Position numbers and translations under genes: made by a program. From Bacteroidota bacterium (GTDB taxonomy: Bacteria; Bacteroidota; Bacteroidia; 2-12-FULL-35-15), in NCBI GenBank assembly GCA_016707685.1, contig JADJHE010000007.1:105185-169184 (forward strand): a stretch of 64,000 bases of DNA, given 5' to 3'. The notes beneath the pieces are model-generated. The model saw only the letters and a list, made by a program, of their open reading frames with translations, was not told the DNA's origin and ran no database searches. Shown in pieces: positions 1 to 8,445 of this stretch (its first letter is position 1; each line of letters opens with the position of its first letter).

Positions 1-1197
1 GATAATGAATTATTTAAAGGTGTTAGTGATAATTCTCAGGTATGGATGAGTCATGCCGATACTATCACTAAAATTCCAGCAAACTATGAGATAATATCTA
101 GCACAAAAGATGTAAAATATGCTGGATACCAAGTGCAAGGCGAACAAACATATGGTATTCAATTTCATCCTGAAGTGTATCATTCAACGGAAGGTTCTAT
201 TTTGTTGAAGAACTTTGTTGTTGGTATTTGTGGTTGTAAACAAGATTGGACACCTGATTCATTCGTTGAAACAACAGTAGCAGAATTGAAAAATAAAATC
301 GGAAACGATAAAGTAGTGTTAGGCTTAAGTGGTGGTGTTGATTCAAGTGTAGCAGCAGTTTTGCTTCACAAAGCAATTGGAAAAAACTTGTATTGTATTT
401 TTGTGGATAACGGTTTACTCCGTAAAAATGAGTTTGAAGGTGTTTTAGAATCCTACAAACACATGGGTTTGAATGTAAAAGGTGTAAATGCAAAAGATCG
501 TTTTTATGCTGAATTGAATGGTGTTTCTGATCCAGAGAAAAAACGTAAAGCCATTGGAAAAGTTTTTATTGATGTGTTTGATGATGAATCAAAACAGATT
601 GAAGATGTAAAATGGTTGGCGCAAGGAACAATTTATCCTGATGTTATTGAGTCTGTTTCGGTTAAAGGACCCTCAGCTACAATTAAATCACATCACAATG
701 TAGGTGGTTTGCCCGATTTTATGAAATTGAAAATAGTGGAGCCTTTGAATACACTTTTTAAGGATGAAGTAAGAAGAGTTGGAAAAACATTAAAAATTGA
801 TGATGCTATATTAAATCGCCATCCTTTTCCAGGTCCAGGACTTGCAATCCGTATTTTAGGAGACATTACTCCAGAAAAGGTACGAATCTTGCAAGAGGTA
901 GATGCCATCTTTATCAATAACTTAAAATCAAGCGGATTGTATAAAGATGTTTGGCAAGCAGGAGCTATATTTTTGCCAGTTCAGTCGGTAGGAGTTATGG
1001 GCGATGAACGAACATATGAAAATGCAGTAGCATTGCGTGCTGTAACAAGTACAGATGGAATGACTGCTGATTGGTGTCATTTGCCGTATGAATTTTTAGG
1101 TGCTGTTTCGAATGAAATTATAAATAAAGTAAAAGGAATCAATAGAGTTGTTTACGATATTAGTTCAAAACCTCCTGCTACAATTGAGTGGGAATAA
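1..1197 (+). CDS. guaA: GMP synthase (glutamine-hydrolysing), 5' end cut by the window
   Basis: Converts XMP to GMP using glutamine and ATP, the last step of guanine nucleotide synthesis in the cytoplasm. The frame is open from base 1, so the start and the catalytic cysteine of the amidotransferase domain lie upstream. The visible part holds the end of the class I glutamine amidotransferase domain, with the catalytic His-Pro-Glu in QFHPE at about 163-174. The ATP pyrophosphatase domain follows, with its PP-loop SGGVDSS at 328-348, then the C-terminal dimerisation domain ending in KPPATIEWE. About 398 residues are visible of the usual 510-525. Purine genes purE and hpt lie about 10 kb away but not in the same operon. 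The identity is secure from the two motifs and the conserved C-terminus. Confidence 0.97.
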   Translation, partial: DNELFKGVSDNSQVWMSHADTITKIPANYEIISSTKDVKYAGYQVQGEQTYGIQFHPEVYHSTEGSILLKNFVVGICGCKQDWTPDSFVETTVAELKNKIGNDKVVLGLSGGVDSSVAAVLLHKAIGKNLYCIFVDNGLLRKNEFEGVLESYKHMGLNVKGVNAKDRFYAELNGVSDPEKKRKAIGKVFIDVFDDESKQIEDVKWLAQGTIYPDVIESVSVKGPSATIKSHHNVGGLPDFMKLKIVEPLNTLFKDEVRRVGKTLKIDDAILNRHPFPGPGLAIRILGDITPEKVRILQEVDAIFINNLKSSGLYKDVWQAGAIFLPVQSVGVMGDERTYENAVALRAVTSTDGMTADWCHLPYEFLGAVSNEIINKVKGINRVVYDISSKPPATIEWE

Positions 1198-1207
1198 AAA
1201 AAAGAAA

Positions 1208-2932
1208 TTGATAGCTAGCTATAAAAAATATAGAATCCTCTTTTCTACATTGTACTTTGTACTTTGTGCTGGTAGTTCTTTTGCCCAAGAAAAAGAATCT
1301 ACAGAAATTCACAAAACAAAAAGTTCAGCGACTATTGGTGGAATAAACTACTATTTGCATACAGTTGAAAAAGGACAAACCCTTTTTGCAATTGCGAAGT
1401 TTTATAAAATTGAAGTAAATGATTTGGTAATTGAAAATCCTGAAGCAATTGATGGTTTAAAACCTGGCCAAGTTTTGAAAATTCCAATTCAAAAGAAAAA
1501 AATAGTTAAATCAGAAGTTGTAGATACCAGCAACTGCATTGTTCATGTTGTCGAAAAAGGACAGACCTTGTATTCAATCACCAAACAATACAATGTAACG
1601 GATGATGTATTGAAAAAATTAAATCCTGAATTGTTGAATGGATTAAAAACAGGACAAAAAATTTTAATTCCTTCTAATAAACCTAAGATTGAATCAACAC
1701 CAGTTGTTGCAACTACGAGCACAACAACTACTACTACTAATTTAAAAGAGGGTACAATCGTTACTCAAAACATTCAAAAAATAGAAGCAGCAGATCGTAT
1801 ATCAGCTTCATCTATTTATAAAGGAGAAATAAAAGAAGAGTACAATGTTGCTTTCTTTTTGCCTTTTCATGCTGATGAAGCCAATGCTATTGAGATGGAG
1901 TCGCTTCTTAAAGGCGAATCACAACTCCCAAATAAAACAAATGTAGCGCTACAGTTTTACGAAGGTGCATTGCTTGCTATCGATTCTCTTAAAAAGCTAA
2001 AGCTGAATGCAAAAATATTTGTGTTTGATGTTGATGATAGCGATTCGTTAAGCATTGTAACCTTGCTTAAGAAACCAGAATTATTGGCGATGGATTTGAT
2101 TGTTGGTCCATTGTATGGCTCTAGTTTTATGCCGGTAGCAAAATTTGCAAAGGAAAATGGAATTGCTATTGTTTCTCCGTTTACGCAAGTGAATAAAATT
2201 TTATTTGAAAATTCATATGTATGTAAAGTGTCTCCATCCATTACGTTACAGATTGAAAAAATGGCTGCTTATGTTGTGGATTCGTTTCAAACACAAAATA
2301 TTGTTTTGGTTAATGGTGGTGGATTAGCAAAGGATATTTCTTTTTATAATTCATTCAAAAAAACAGCTAATGACTTGCTTGTTCAGCGCGGTGCATTAAA
2401 AGCGGATAGCATTCACGAGGCAAAAGGGTTAGGAGGATTGCAGGCTATGTTGAGTACAACAAAAGTAAACGTGGTCGTTTTGCCTTCGAGTAATCAATCG
2501 TTTGTAACGGATTTTATAAGTAAGTTATATTCGATGCGTGATAAGTATAAAATAGTACTGTTTGGCCTTCAGTCATGGATGAATTATGATAACCTAGACT
2601 TTGAATATTTAAATGGCACCTCGTTACACATACCTTCTAATCATTTTATTGATTATGATAATATTGTAACACAAAATTTTGTAAAGTCGTATCGTGATCG
2701 ATTTAAAACGGAACCAGAATTGTATTCATTTCAAGGGTTTGACGTTACTTATTTCTTTTTAAATGCATTAAAACAAAATGGTTCAGGATTATTGAATAAT
2801 CTGACTCAATTAAAATATACGGGTATAGAATCAAATTATGAATTTTCACAATTTCCCGTAGATAGTGGATTCGAAAATAAACATGTTTTTATTGTGAAGT
2901 ACCAAGATTACAAATTAGTTAAAGCAAACTAA
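1208..2932 (+). CDS. exported protein with two LysM domains and a periplasmic-binding-like fold
   Basis: Probably a peptidoglycan-associated envelope protein. The frame is open from inside guaA but has no ATG. A TTG at 1208 gives MIASYKKYRILF followed by a hydrophobic stretch and the cleavage-like site SSFAQ, so I place the start there; this is uncertain. Two LysM modules follow at about 1351-1493 and 1537-1673, each with a VEKGQTL core and an LKxGQ...IPI/IPS end. After a Thr-rich linker, the segment from about 1846 onward resembles the type 1 periplasmic-binding fold (YNVAFFLPF, LIVGPLYGSS, and SFQGFDVTYFF near the end). Its ligand cannot be told. The gene lies 2 bases upstream of hemF, so the two are probably co-transcribed. 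Domain calls are good; function is inferred. Confidence 0.85.
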   Translation: MIASYKKYRILFSTLYFVLCAGSSFAQEKESTEIHKTKSSATIGGINYYLHTVEKGQTLFAIAKFYKIEVNDLVIENPEAIDGLKPGQVLKIPIQKKKIVKSEVVDTSNCIVHVVEKGQTLYSITKQYNVTDDVLKKLNPELLNGLKTGQKILIPSNKPKIESTPVVATTSTTTTTTNLKEGTIVTQNIQKIEAADRISASSIYKGEIKEEYNVAFFLPFHADEANAIEMESLLKGESQLPNKTNVALQFYEGALLAIDSLKKLKLNAKIFVFDVDDSDSLSIVTLLKKPELLAMDLIVGPLYGSSFMPVAKFAKENGIAIVSPFTQVNKILFENSYVCKVSPSITLQIEKMAAYVVDSFQTQNIVLVNGGGLAKDISFYNSFKKTANDLLVQRGALKADSIHEAKGLGGLQAMLSTTKVNVVVLPSSNQSFVTDFISKLYSMRDKYKIVLFGLQSWMNYDNLDFEYLNGTSLHIPSNHFIDYDNIVTQNFVKSYRDRFKTEPELYSFQGFDVTYFFLNALKQNGSGLLNNLTQLKYTGIESNYEFSQFPVDSGFENKHVFIVKYQDYKLVKAN

Positions 2933-2934
2933 TT

Positions 2935-3825
2935 ATGCCTACCAAAGAAGAAATTACTGAATGGTTTAAATCCTTACAAGATTCAATTTGCACTGCTTTA
3001 GAAGTCGAAGATGGAAAGGGTGTTTTTGTTGAAGATAATTGGGTTAGAGAAGAGGGTGGAGGCGGCCGAACGCGAATTATTCAAAATGGGAAAGTGATTG
3101 AAAAAGGGGGCGTTAATTTCTCTGCCGTTTATGGCGATGTTCCTTCGTTTTTGCAAAATGACCATGGTTCTGAGGAATTAAAGAAACATACCTTTTATGC
3201 TACAGGCGTATCTATTGTAATACATCCTATTAGCCCCATGGTTCCTATTATTCACATGAATGTTCGCTATTTTGAAATGAGCAATGGCGTTTGGTGGTTT
3301 GGTGGCGGAATTGATTTAACTCCACATTATGTGAACGATATAGATGCTCATTTTTTTCACGCGCAACTTAAAAAGATATGTGATCTATATGATATTGCAT
3401 ATTACCCCGAATATAAAAAATGGGCAGACGATTATTTTTTTATTCCACACAGAAATGAAACAAGAGGTATTGGAGGCATCTTTTTTGACCGTTTAAATAA
3501 AAAAAGTAAAGAAGAATTATTTTCTTTTGTACAAGGAGTTGGAAGTGCGTTTGCTCCCACCTATGTAGAACTATTGAACCGCAATAAAAATAAAACATAT
3601 ACCGAAGAAAATAAGCAATGGCAATTGATTCGAAGAGGTAGATACGTTGAATTTAACCTTGTATACGATAAAGGAACAAAGTTCGGCTTAGAAACCAATG
3701 GCAGAATAGAGTCCATTCTAATGAGCCTACCACTTAATGCCAGTTGGCAATACAATCATATCCCTTCCTCAAACTCAGAGGAATTTCGCACTTTGTCTCT
3801 CTTAAAAAAAGGACTAAACTGGTAG
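2935..3825 (+). CDS. hemF: oxygen-dependent coproporphyrinogen III oxidase
   Basis: Catalyses the oxygen-dependent decarboxylation of coproporphyrinogen III to protoporphyrinogen IX in haem synthesis; a soluble homodimer. The 296-residue length is typical. Family motifs are visible: the glycine-rich start REEGGGGRTRI, WWFGGGIDLTPHY, the NETRGIGGIFFDRL region, and the C-terminal block RRGRYVEFNLVYDKGTKFGL followed by GRIESILMSLP. The ATG at 2935 comes just after the stop of the LysM gene. No other haem gene is in the window. Use of the aerobic enzyme suggests the organism lives with oxygen at least part of the time. Confidence 0.97.
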   Translation: MPTKEEITEWFKSLQDSICTALEVEDGKGVFVEDNWVREEGGGGRTRIIQNGKVIEKGGVNFSAVYGDVPSFLQNDHGSEELKKHTFYATGVSIVIHPISPMVPIIHMNVRYFEMSNGVWWFGGGIDLTPHYVNDIDAHFFHAQLKKICDLYDIAYYPEYKKWADDYFFIPHRNETRGIGGIFFDRLNKKSKEELFSFVQGVGSAFAPTYVELLNRNKNKTYTEENKQWQLIRRGRYVEFNLVYDKGTKFGLETNGRIESILMSLPLNASWQYNHIPSSNSEEFRTLSLLKKGLNW

Positions 3826-4167
3826 TGCTTATTTTTTCATTATTTAATGCAACTATACTTCCCCTTTTAGCATCTTACTATTAATAATCAGTTCTTTACA
3901 ATATTTTTTTGCTGTTTTTTATCTAACATCTGGTGTTGTATGGAGATAAAAAGTACGATAAAAAGCGTTTAAATTCGTTGAGAAGGAATGTGATAAAGGT
4001 ATCTGATTTGTTATAATGGGAAGTAATTATTGTTTTTATACTCCTTATTATACTGAATAAGTTAAAAAAAATACTTAAACAGACTTCCAAGAATGATTGT
4101 TGTTTTGAGAATAATTAACTTGATCTTACTATATTTTTGATATGCTTCTTTTAATAATTTAATAGAA
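3826..4167. other. 342-base intergenic region, possible promoter for the large T9SS cargo
   Basis: AT-rich and without a credible open reading frame, RNA gene or strong hairpin. An 8-base match to the Bacteroidota -7 box TAnnTTTG (TATTTTTG) lies at 4132-4139, about 28 bases before the ATG at 4168. The nearest upstream TTG (4105-4107) is 24 bases away rather than about 19, so the promoter call is weak. Nothing else stands out. Confidence 0.4.
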
Positions 4168-7100
4168 ATGATGAAAACTACTACTACAAAAATTCTTTTG
4201 AGCATATTGACAATCGCATTGTCGATAGTAACTTTTAAAGGTTCACTAGCTCAAGAAAAACCCTTGTGGGCTATGCCTGGTATGGCTGAAATAAATAACC
4301 CGTATGGCATTTCTTCAAAAGTGTGGACGGAATACACGAACAAAACAAATTTGCTGTTAGAACAAGTAGATGAAAAAAGTTTTGTCAACTATGTTATTTT
4401 TTCTGCGGATGGAAGTCTTGCCGATAGAAAATATTTTACTACGTATGTGAAAAATAAAATTGCAAAAGATAAATCGGAACTAATTTATAAAGTAGGAAAA
4501 GGAACAGTCATTTCTGTTGAACAAGTAAATGCTTTTTATGCAGCATTACAGCCTAAATATGGTGTTTACTTTAATGAGTTTAAGAAGTATAGAGATATTA
4601 TTGTTGCCGAAGAGCAACAAAAAATGAGTAACCGTAGTCCTAATCCAATGCCATTTAACTGTGGTTCTCCTTGTACTAATCCGGGATTTGAATCAGGTAC
4701 AGGTTTTTGGGATTATTGGGGTGGTACAGCTTGTGCTAACTCAGCTGGTGATTTATGTAATTTAACTCCAGGTTTTGCTGCATCTGCACACGATTTAACA
4801 GCTGTAGCAGATGGTTTTGATGCAACTGTAGGTGGAACAATTCTGCCAATGGTTCCTCCAGGTGGAGGGAATAACGCAATGATGTTAGGCGATGGTCCTG
4901 TAACTGGTGGTAATGCATCTCGTGCGGCTATTTCCTTTACTGTATCTGCAGCAAATGCAAATTTTACCTATAGATATGCCGTTGTATTACAAGATCCTCA
5001 AACAGGTCATACTGATGATGAACGTCCATTTTTTCGTGTAAAAATTCGTGATGCAGGTGGTAACGTTGTACAGTGTGGTGATTATGAAGTATTGGCAAAG
5101 CCACCAATGACAGGGTTTACAGAGACCTCTTCTGGTAGCGGTATTTATTATCGAAATTGGACAACTGTTTTTATTCCATTGAGTTCATACATTGGTCAAT
5201 GTGTTACTGTTGAGTTTACTGTTGCGGATTGTTCACAAGGCGGTCACTATGGTTATGCCTATATTGATGGTGATTGCGATCCATTACAAATTGTATCTTC
5301 TTCACCAGCTATTTGTGGAGGAAGTACAATTACATTAACGGCTCCTGCAGGTGGGGTCGGTTATGCATGGACAAATACTGCAGGTGGAACAACTGGAATC
5401 GTAGGTTCAACAACTGGGCAAACTGCTAATGTAAATCAAGCAGGTACTTACCAAGTACAAATTACAATGGTTTCAGGACCGGCATGTATTGTAACGTTAA
5501 ATATTACCGTTGCATCTAATCCCGCCAATCCTGTAGCATCTTTTACAAACACTACTGTATGTGCAGGCACAGCGACTGCATTTACCGATACTTCAACCCC
5601 AACAGGTAGTATAACTGGTTGGTCTTGGGATTTTAATAATGATGGCACCTCAGATAGTAATGTCCAAAATCCATCTTTTACGTTTGCTGCTGCTGGTTCT
5701 TATCCTGTAACGCTTACAATTACTATGGGACCTTGTACTGCAACTATAACTCAAAACGTGTCTGTTAACCCAACAACTCCTCCTGTAATAAATCCAGCTG
5801 GTCCATTTTGTATAAATGCAGCTGCAGTAACTTTAACTGCAAATGTTGCTGGAGGTACTTGGTCAGGAAATGGAATAACAAATGGTGCGACTGGCGCATT
5901 TGATCCTTCATTGGCAACTGTTGGAAATAATACGATTACTTATACTATAACTGGTGCTTGTGGTAGTTCTGATACAGAAGTTATTGTGGTAAATGCATTG
6001 CCTACTTCTGCTGCTGGTGCAGATATTACTATTTGTACAGGCAGTTCTGGAAATCTTGGTACACCTACTACTGCTGGTTATACCTATTCATGGAGCCCAA
6101 CCACAGGTTTAAGTTCTTCAACTATTTCTAATCCTACAGTTACTCTTACAAATGTAACTGCAGCTCCTGTAACAACTACATATACAGTTACAACAACATC
6201 CAATGGATGTACGAGTACAGATGTTGTAGACGTAATTGTAAATCCTTTGGCAATAGCAAATGCTGGTCCAGCACAAACAATTTGTGCTGGAACTGCAGCA
6301 ACTTTAGCCGGTGCTGTTGGAGGAGCTGCAACAAGTGGTACTTGGGGTGGTGGTGCAGGAACGTTTACTCCTAATAACAATACGTTAAATGCTGTTTATA
6401 CACCTAGTGCTGCTGAAGAAGCAGCAGGTTCAGTTACGTTAACATTAGTATCGAATGATCCCGCAGGACCTTGTCCTGTTGCTACATCAACCGTAACAAT
6501 TACAATTAATCCAATTGCAACTATTGATGCAGGTGCAGATCAAACAACGTGTATTGGTGGTTCAATTACACTTGCCGGTATTATTGGTGGTGGAGCTACT
6601 AGTGGAACATGGAGTGGTGGAGCTGGAACTTTTGCTCCAAATGCTACTACTGCTAATGCAACCTATACTCCTTCTGCTGCAGAAGAGGCTGCGGGTACCG
6701 TTACTTTAACATTTACCTCTGATGATCCAGCAGGACCATGTGCTTCTGTTAATGATCAAATGGTTATTACAATTACTCAATTACCTACTGTAGGCGCAGG
6801 TTTGGATCAGACAATTTGTAATGGTTCAACAGCTACACTTTCTGGTACTATTGGTGGTGCTGCAACATCTGCAACATGGACAGGTGGAACGGGTACATTT
6901 GCACCTAATAATGCTGCGTTGAACGCTGTTTATACACCAAGTGCTGCAGAGTTAGCTGCTGGAACAGTAACATTAACGTTGACAACTAATGATCCTAATG
7001 GTCCTTGTGTTGCAGTTACAGATCAAATGACAATTACAATTAATCCGGTTGCAACAATTGATGCTGGTATTGATCAAACAATTTGTATTGGAAGTACAGT

Positions 7101-8388
7101 TACATTAGCAGGAATCCCAGGTGGTTCAGCAACTAGTGGAACATGGAGTGGTGGAGCAGGAACATTTGCTCCCAACAATACTGCTGCCAATGCAGTTTAT
7201 ACTCCTTCTGCTGCAGAAGCTGCTGCAGGAACTGTAACATTAACTTTTACTTCTGACGATCCAATAGGCCCTTGTCCTTCGGTTACAGACCAAATGTTGA
7301 TTACGATTAATGCATTACCAACTGTAAATGCAGGAACAACTCAAGCAGTGTGTTCTGGTGCTTCAATTACATTAGGTGGTTCAGTTGGAGGTTCTGCTAC
7401 ATCAGGAACTTGGACAGGTGGTACTGGAACATTTGTGCCAAACAATACAACTTTAAATGCAGTGTACACTCCTAGTGCAGCTGAGTATGCCGCAGGTACA
7501 GTTACATTAACGTTAACTACGAATGATCCTGCAGGACCATGTACTGCTGTGAGTGCAACTGTTACTCATAATTTCTTCCAAAATCCAGTTGTTAACTTTA
7601 CAGTAGATGTTCCTCGTGGATGTCCTGTTCATTGTGTTCAATTTACAGATTTATCGGTAGTAGGTGGAGGTGATAATATTGCTTCTTGGTCATGGAACTT
7701 TGGAGATAATTCGCCAGTAGATGTTACTCAAAATCCAGCACATTGTTATTCGAATACTGGTTTTTATGATGTATCTCTTACAGCTACTTCAAACAATGGT
7801 TGTGCAACAACATTTACTATTGCTCAAATGATTCAGGTATTTGCAATGCCTGTTGCTGAATTTACTTCTACACCTAATCCTGCTTCAGTTTTAGATCCTA
7901 CAGTAACATTGATTAATCAATCTTCATCGGATGTAAATTATTGGGATTGGACATTTGGAGATGGTGATACATTGAATAATACTGTTACACCAAATCCAAT
8001 TCATATATATCCTAATGTAGTATCTGGAAGTTATGATGCTATTTTAATTGTACATAATTCAGATGGTTGTTGGGATACAATCTCTCATCCAATTGTAATT
8101 GGACCAGAGTTTACATTCTATATTCCAAATGCCTTTACACCGAATGGCGATAATGTAAATGACACATTCTTTGGTCAGGGAATTGGAATTGTAGAATACG
8201 ACATTTGGATCTTTGACCGTTGGGGTAATATGATTTTCCATGGAGATGATTTAAATGATACATGGGATGGAAAAGCAAACCAAGGAAGCGAAGTTGCCCA
8301 ACAAGATGTTTATGTTTGGAAAGTGAAGTTGAAAGATGTGTTTGGTAAAAAACACAGTTATCTTGGAACTGTTACTCTTGTAAAATAA
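4168..8388 (+). CDS. large secreted PKD/repeat protein with type-B T9SS C-terminal domain
   Basis: A 1406-residue surface or secreted protein, probably an adhesin. A signal peptide is followed by a cleavage-like GSLAQ near residue 29. An N-terminal unique region of about 170 residues and a carbohydrate-binding or jelly-roll-like segment (FESGTGFWDYWGG) come next. A PKD domain follows (SWDFNNDGTS), then Ig-like modules and five tandem 89-residue repeats at 6259-7593. Two more PKD-type domains carry SWNFGDNSP and WDWTFGDGD. The end, from about 8116, is the gliding-motility-associated C-terminal domain: IPNAFTPNGDNVND, FDRWGN, WDGK and final GTVTLVK. That domain directs export by T9SS and anchoring with a PorP/SprF-type partner. 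The ligand is unknown. A terminator follows the gene. Confidence 0.9.
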   Translation: MMKTTTTKILLSILTIALSIVTFKGSLAQEKPLWAMPGMAEINNPYGISSKVWTEYTNKTNLLLEQVDEKSFVNYVIFSADGSLADRKYFTTYVKNKIAKDKSELIYKVGKGTVISVEQVNAFYAALQPKYGVYFNEFKKYRDIIVAEEQQKMSNRSPNPMPFNCGSPCTNPGFESGTGFWDYWGGTACANSAGDLCNLTPGFAASAHDLTAVADGFDATVGGTILPMVPPGGGNNAMMLGDGPVTGGNASRAAISFTVSAANANFTYRYAVVLQDPQTGHTDDERPFFRVKIRDAGGNVVQCGDYEVLAKPPMTGFTETSSGSGIYYRNWTTVFIPLSSYIGQCVTVEFTVADCSQGGHYGYAYIDGDCDPLQIVSSSPAICGGSTITLTAPAGGVGYAWTNTAGGTTGIVGSTTGQTANVNQAGTYQVQITMVSGPACIVTLNITVASNPANPVASFTNTTVCAGTATAFTDTSTPTGSITGWSWDFNNDGTSDSNVQNPSFTFAAAGSYPVTLTITMGPCTATITQNVSVNPTTPPVINPAGPFCINAAAVTLTANVAGGTWSGNGITNGATGAFDPSLATVGNNTITYTITGACGSSDTEVIVVNALPTSAAGADITICTGSSGNLGTPTTAGYTYSWSPTTGLSSSTISNPTVTLTNVTAAPVTTTYTVTTTSNGCTSTDVVDVIVNPLAIANAGPAQTICAGTAATLAGAVGGAATSGTWGGGAGTFTPNNNTLNAVYTPSAAEEAAGSVTLTLVSNDPAGPCPVATSTVTITINPIATIDAGADQTTCIGGSITLAGIIGGGATSGTWSGGAGTFAPNATTANATYTPSAAEEAAGTVTLTFTSDDPAGPCASVNDQMVITITQLPTVGAGLDQTICNGSTATLSGTIGGAATSATWTGGTGTFAPNNAALNAVYTPSAAELAAGTVTLTLTTNDPNGPCVAVTDQMTITINPVATIDAGIDQTICIGSTVTLAGIPGGSATSGTWSGGAGTFAPNNTAANAVYTPSAAEAAAGTVTLTFTSDDPIGPCPSVTDQMLITINALPTVNAGTTQAVCSGASITLGGSVGGSATSGTWTGGTGTFVPNNTTLNAVYTPSAAEYAAGTVTLTLTTNDPAGPCTAVSATVTHNFFQNPVVNFTVDVPRGCPVHCVQFTDLSVVGGGDNIASWSWNFGDNSPVDVTQNPAHCYSNTGFYDVSLTATSNNGCATTFTIAQMIQVFAMPVAEFTSTPNPASVLDPTVTLINQSSSDVNYWDWTFGDGDTLNNTVTPNPIHIYPNVVSGSYDAILIVHNSDGCWDTISHPIVIGPEFTFYIPNAFTPNGDNVNDTFFGQGIGIVEYDIWIFDRWGNMIFHGDDLNDTWDGKANQGSEVAQQDVYVWKVKLKDVFGKKHSYLGTVTLVK
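6259..7593 (+). repeat. five head-to-tail 267-bp coding repeats
   Basis: Units begin at 6259, 6526, 6793, 7060 and 7327, each exactly 267 bases (89 codons) with no length change. Each unit encodes an Ig-like module of the pattern AGxxQTICxGSxxTLxG, then GTWSGGAGTF, NAVYTPSAAE, GTVTLT and DPxGPC. The copies differ at many third positions and at some residues, so they are not recent exact duplications. A conserved Cys pair per unit (after QTI/QTT and in GPC) could form a disulfide. Confidence 0.92.
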
Positions 8389-8410
8389 GAAACAAAATAA
8401 AACGATATAA

Positions 8411-8438
8411 AAAACACCATTCATTCGAATGGTGTTTT
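8411..8438. terminator. bidirectional intrinsic terminator
   Basis: A 12-base perfect stem (arms 8411-8422 and 8427-8438) around the loop ATTC, core ACACCATTC/GAATGGTGT. It is flanked by A-runs on the left and T-runs on the right, so it can end transcripts from both convergent genes (4168-8388 forward, 8446-10635 reverse). Confidence 0.9.
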
Positions 8439-8445
8439 TTTGTTG

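Noticed and set aside
6084..6380. Short minus-strand frames inside the large T9SS cargo gene
   Set aside because: They are antisense to a long, repeat-consistent gene and have no start or domain signals.
6259..7593. Regular repeats that could suggest a CRISPR or satellite array
   Set aside because: The period is 267 bases, in frame, with diverged copies and no spacers; it is a protein repeat.
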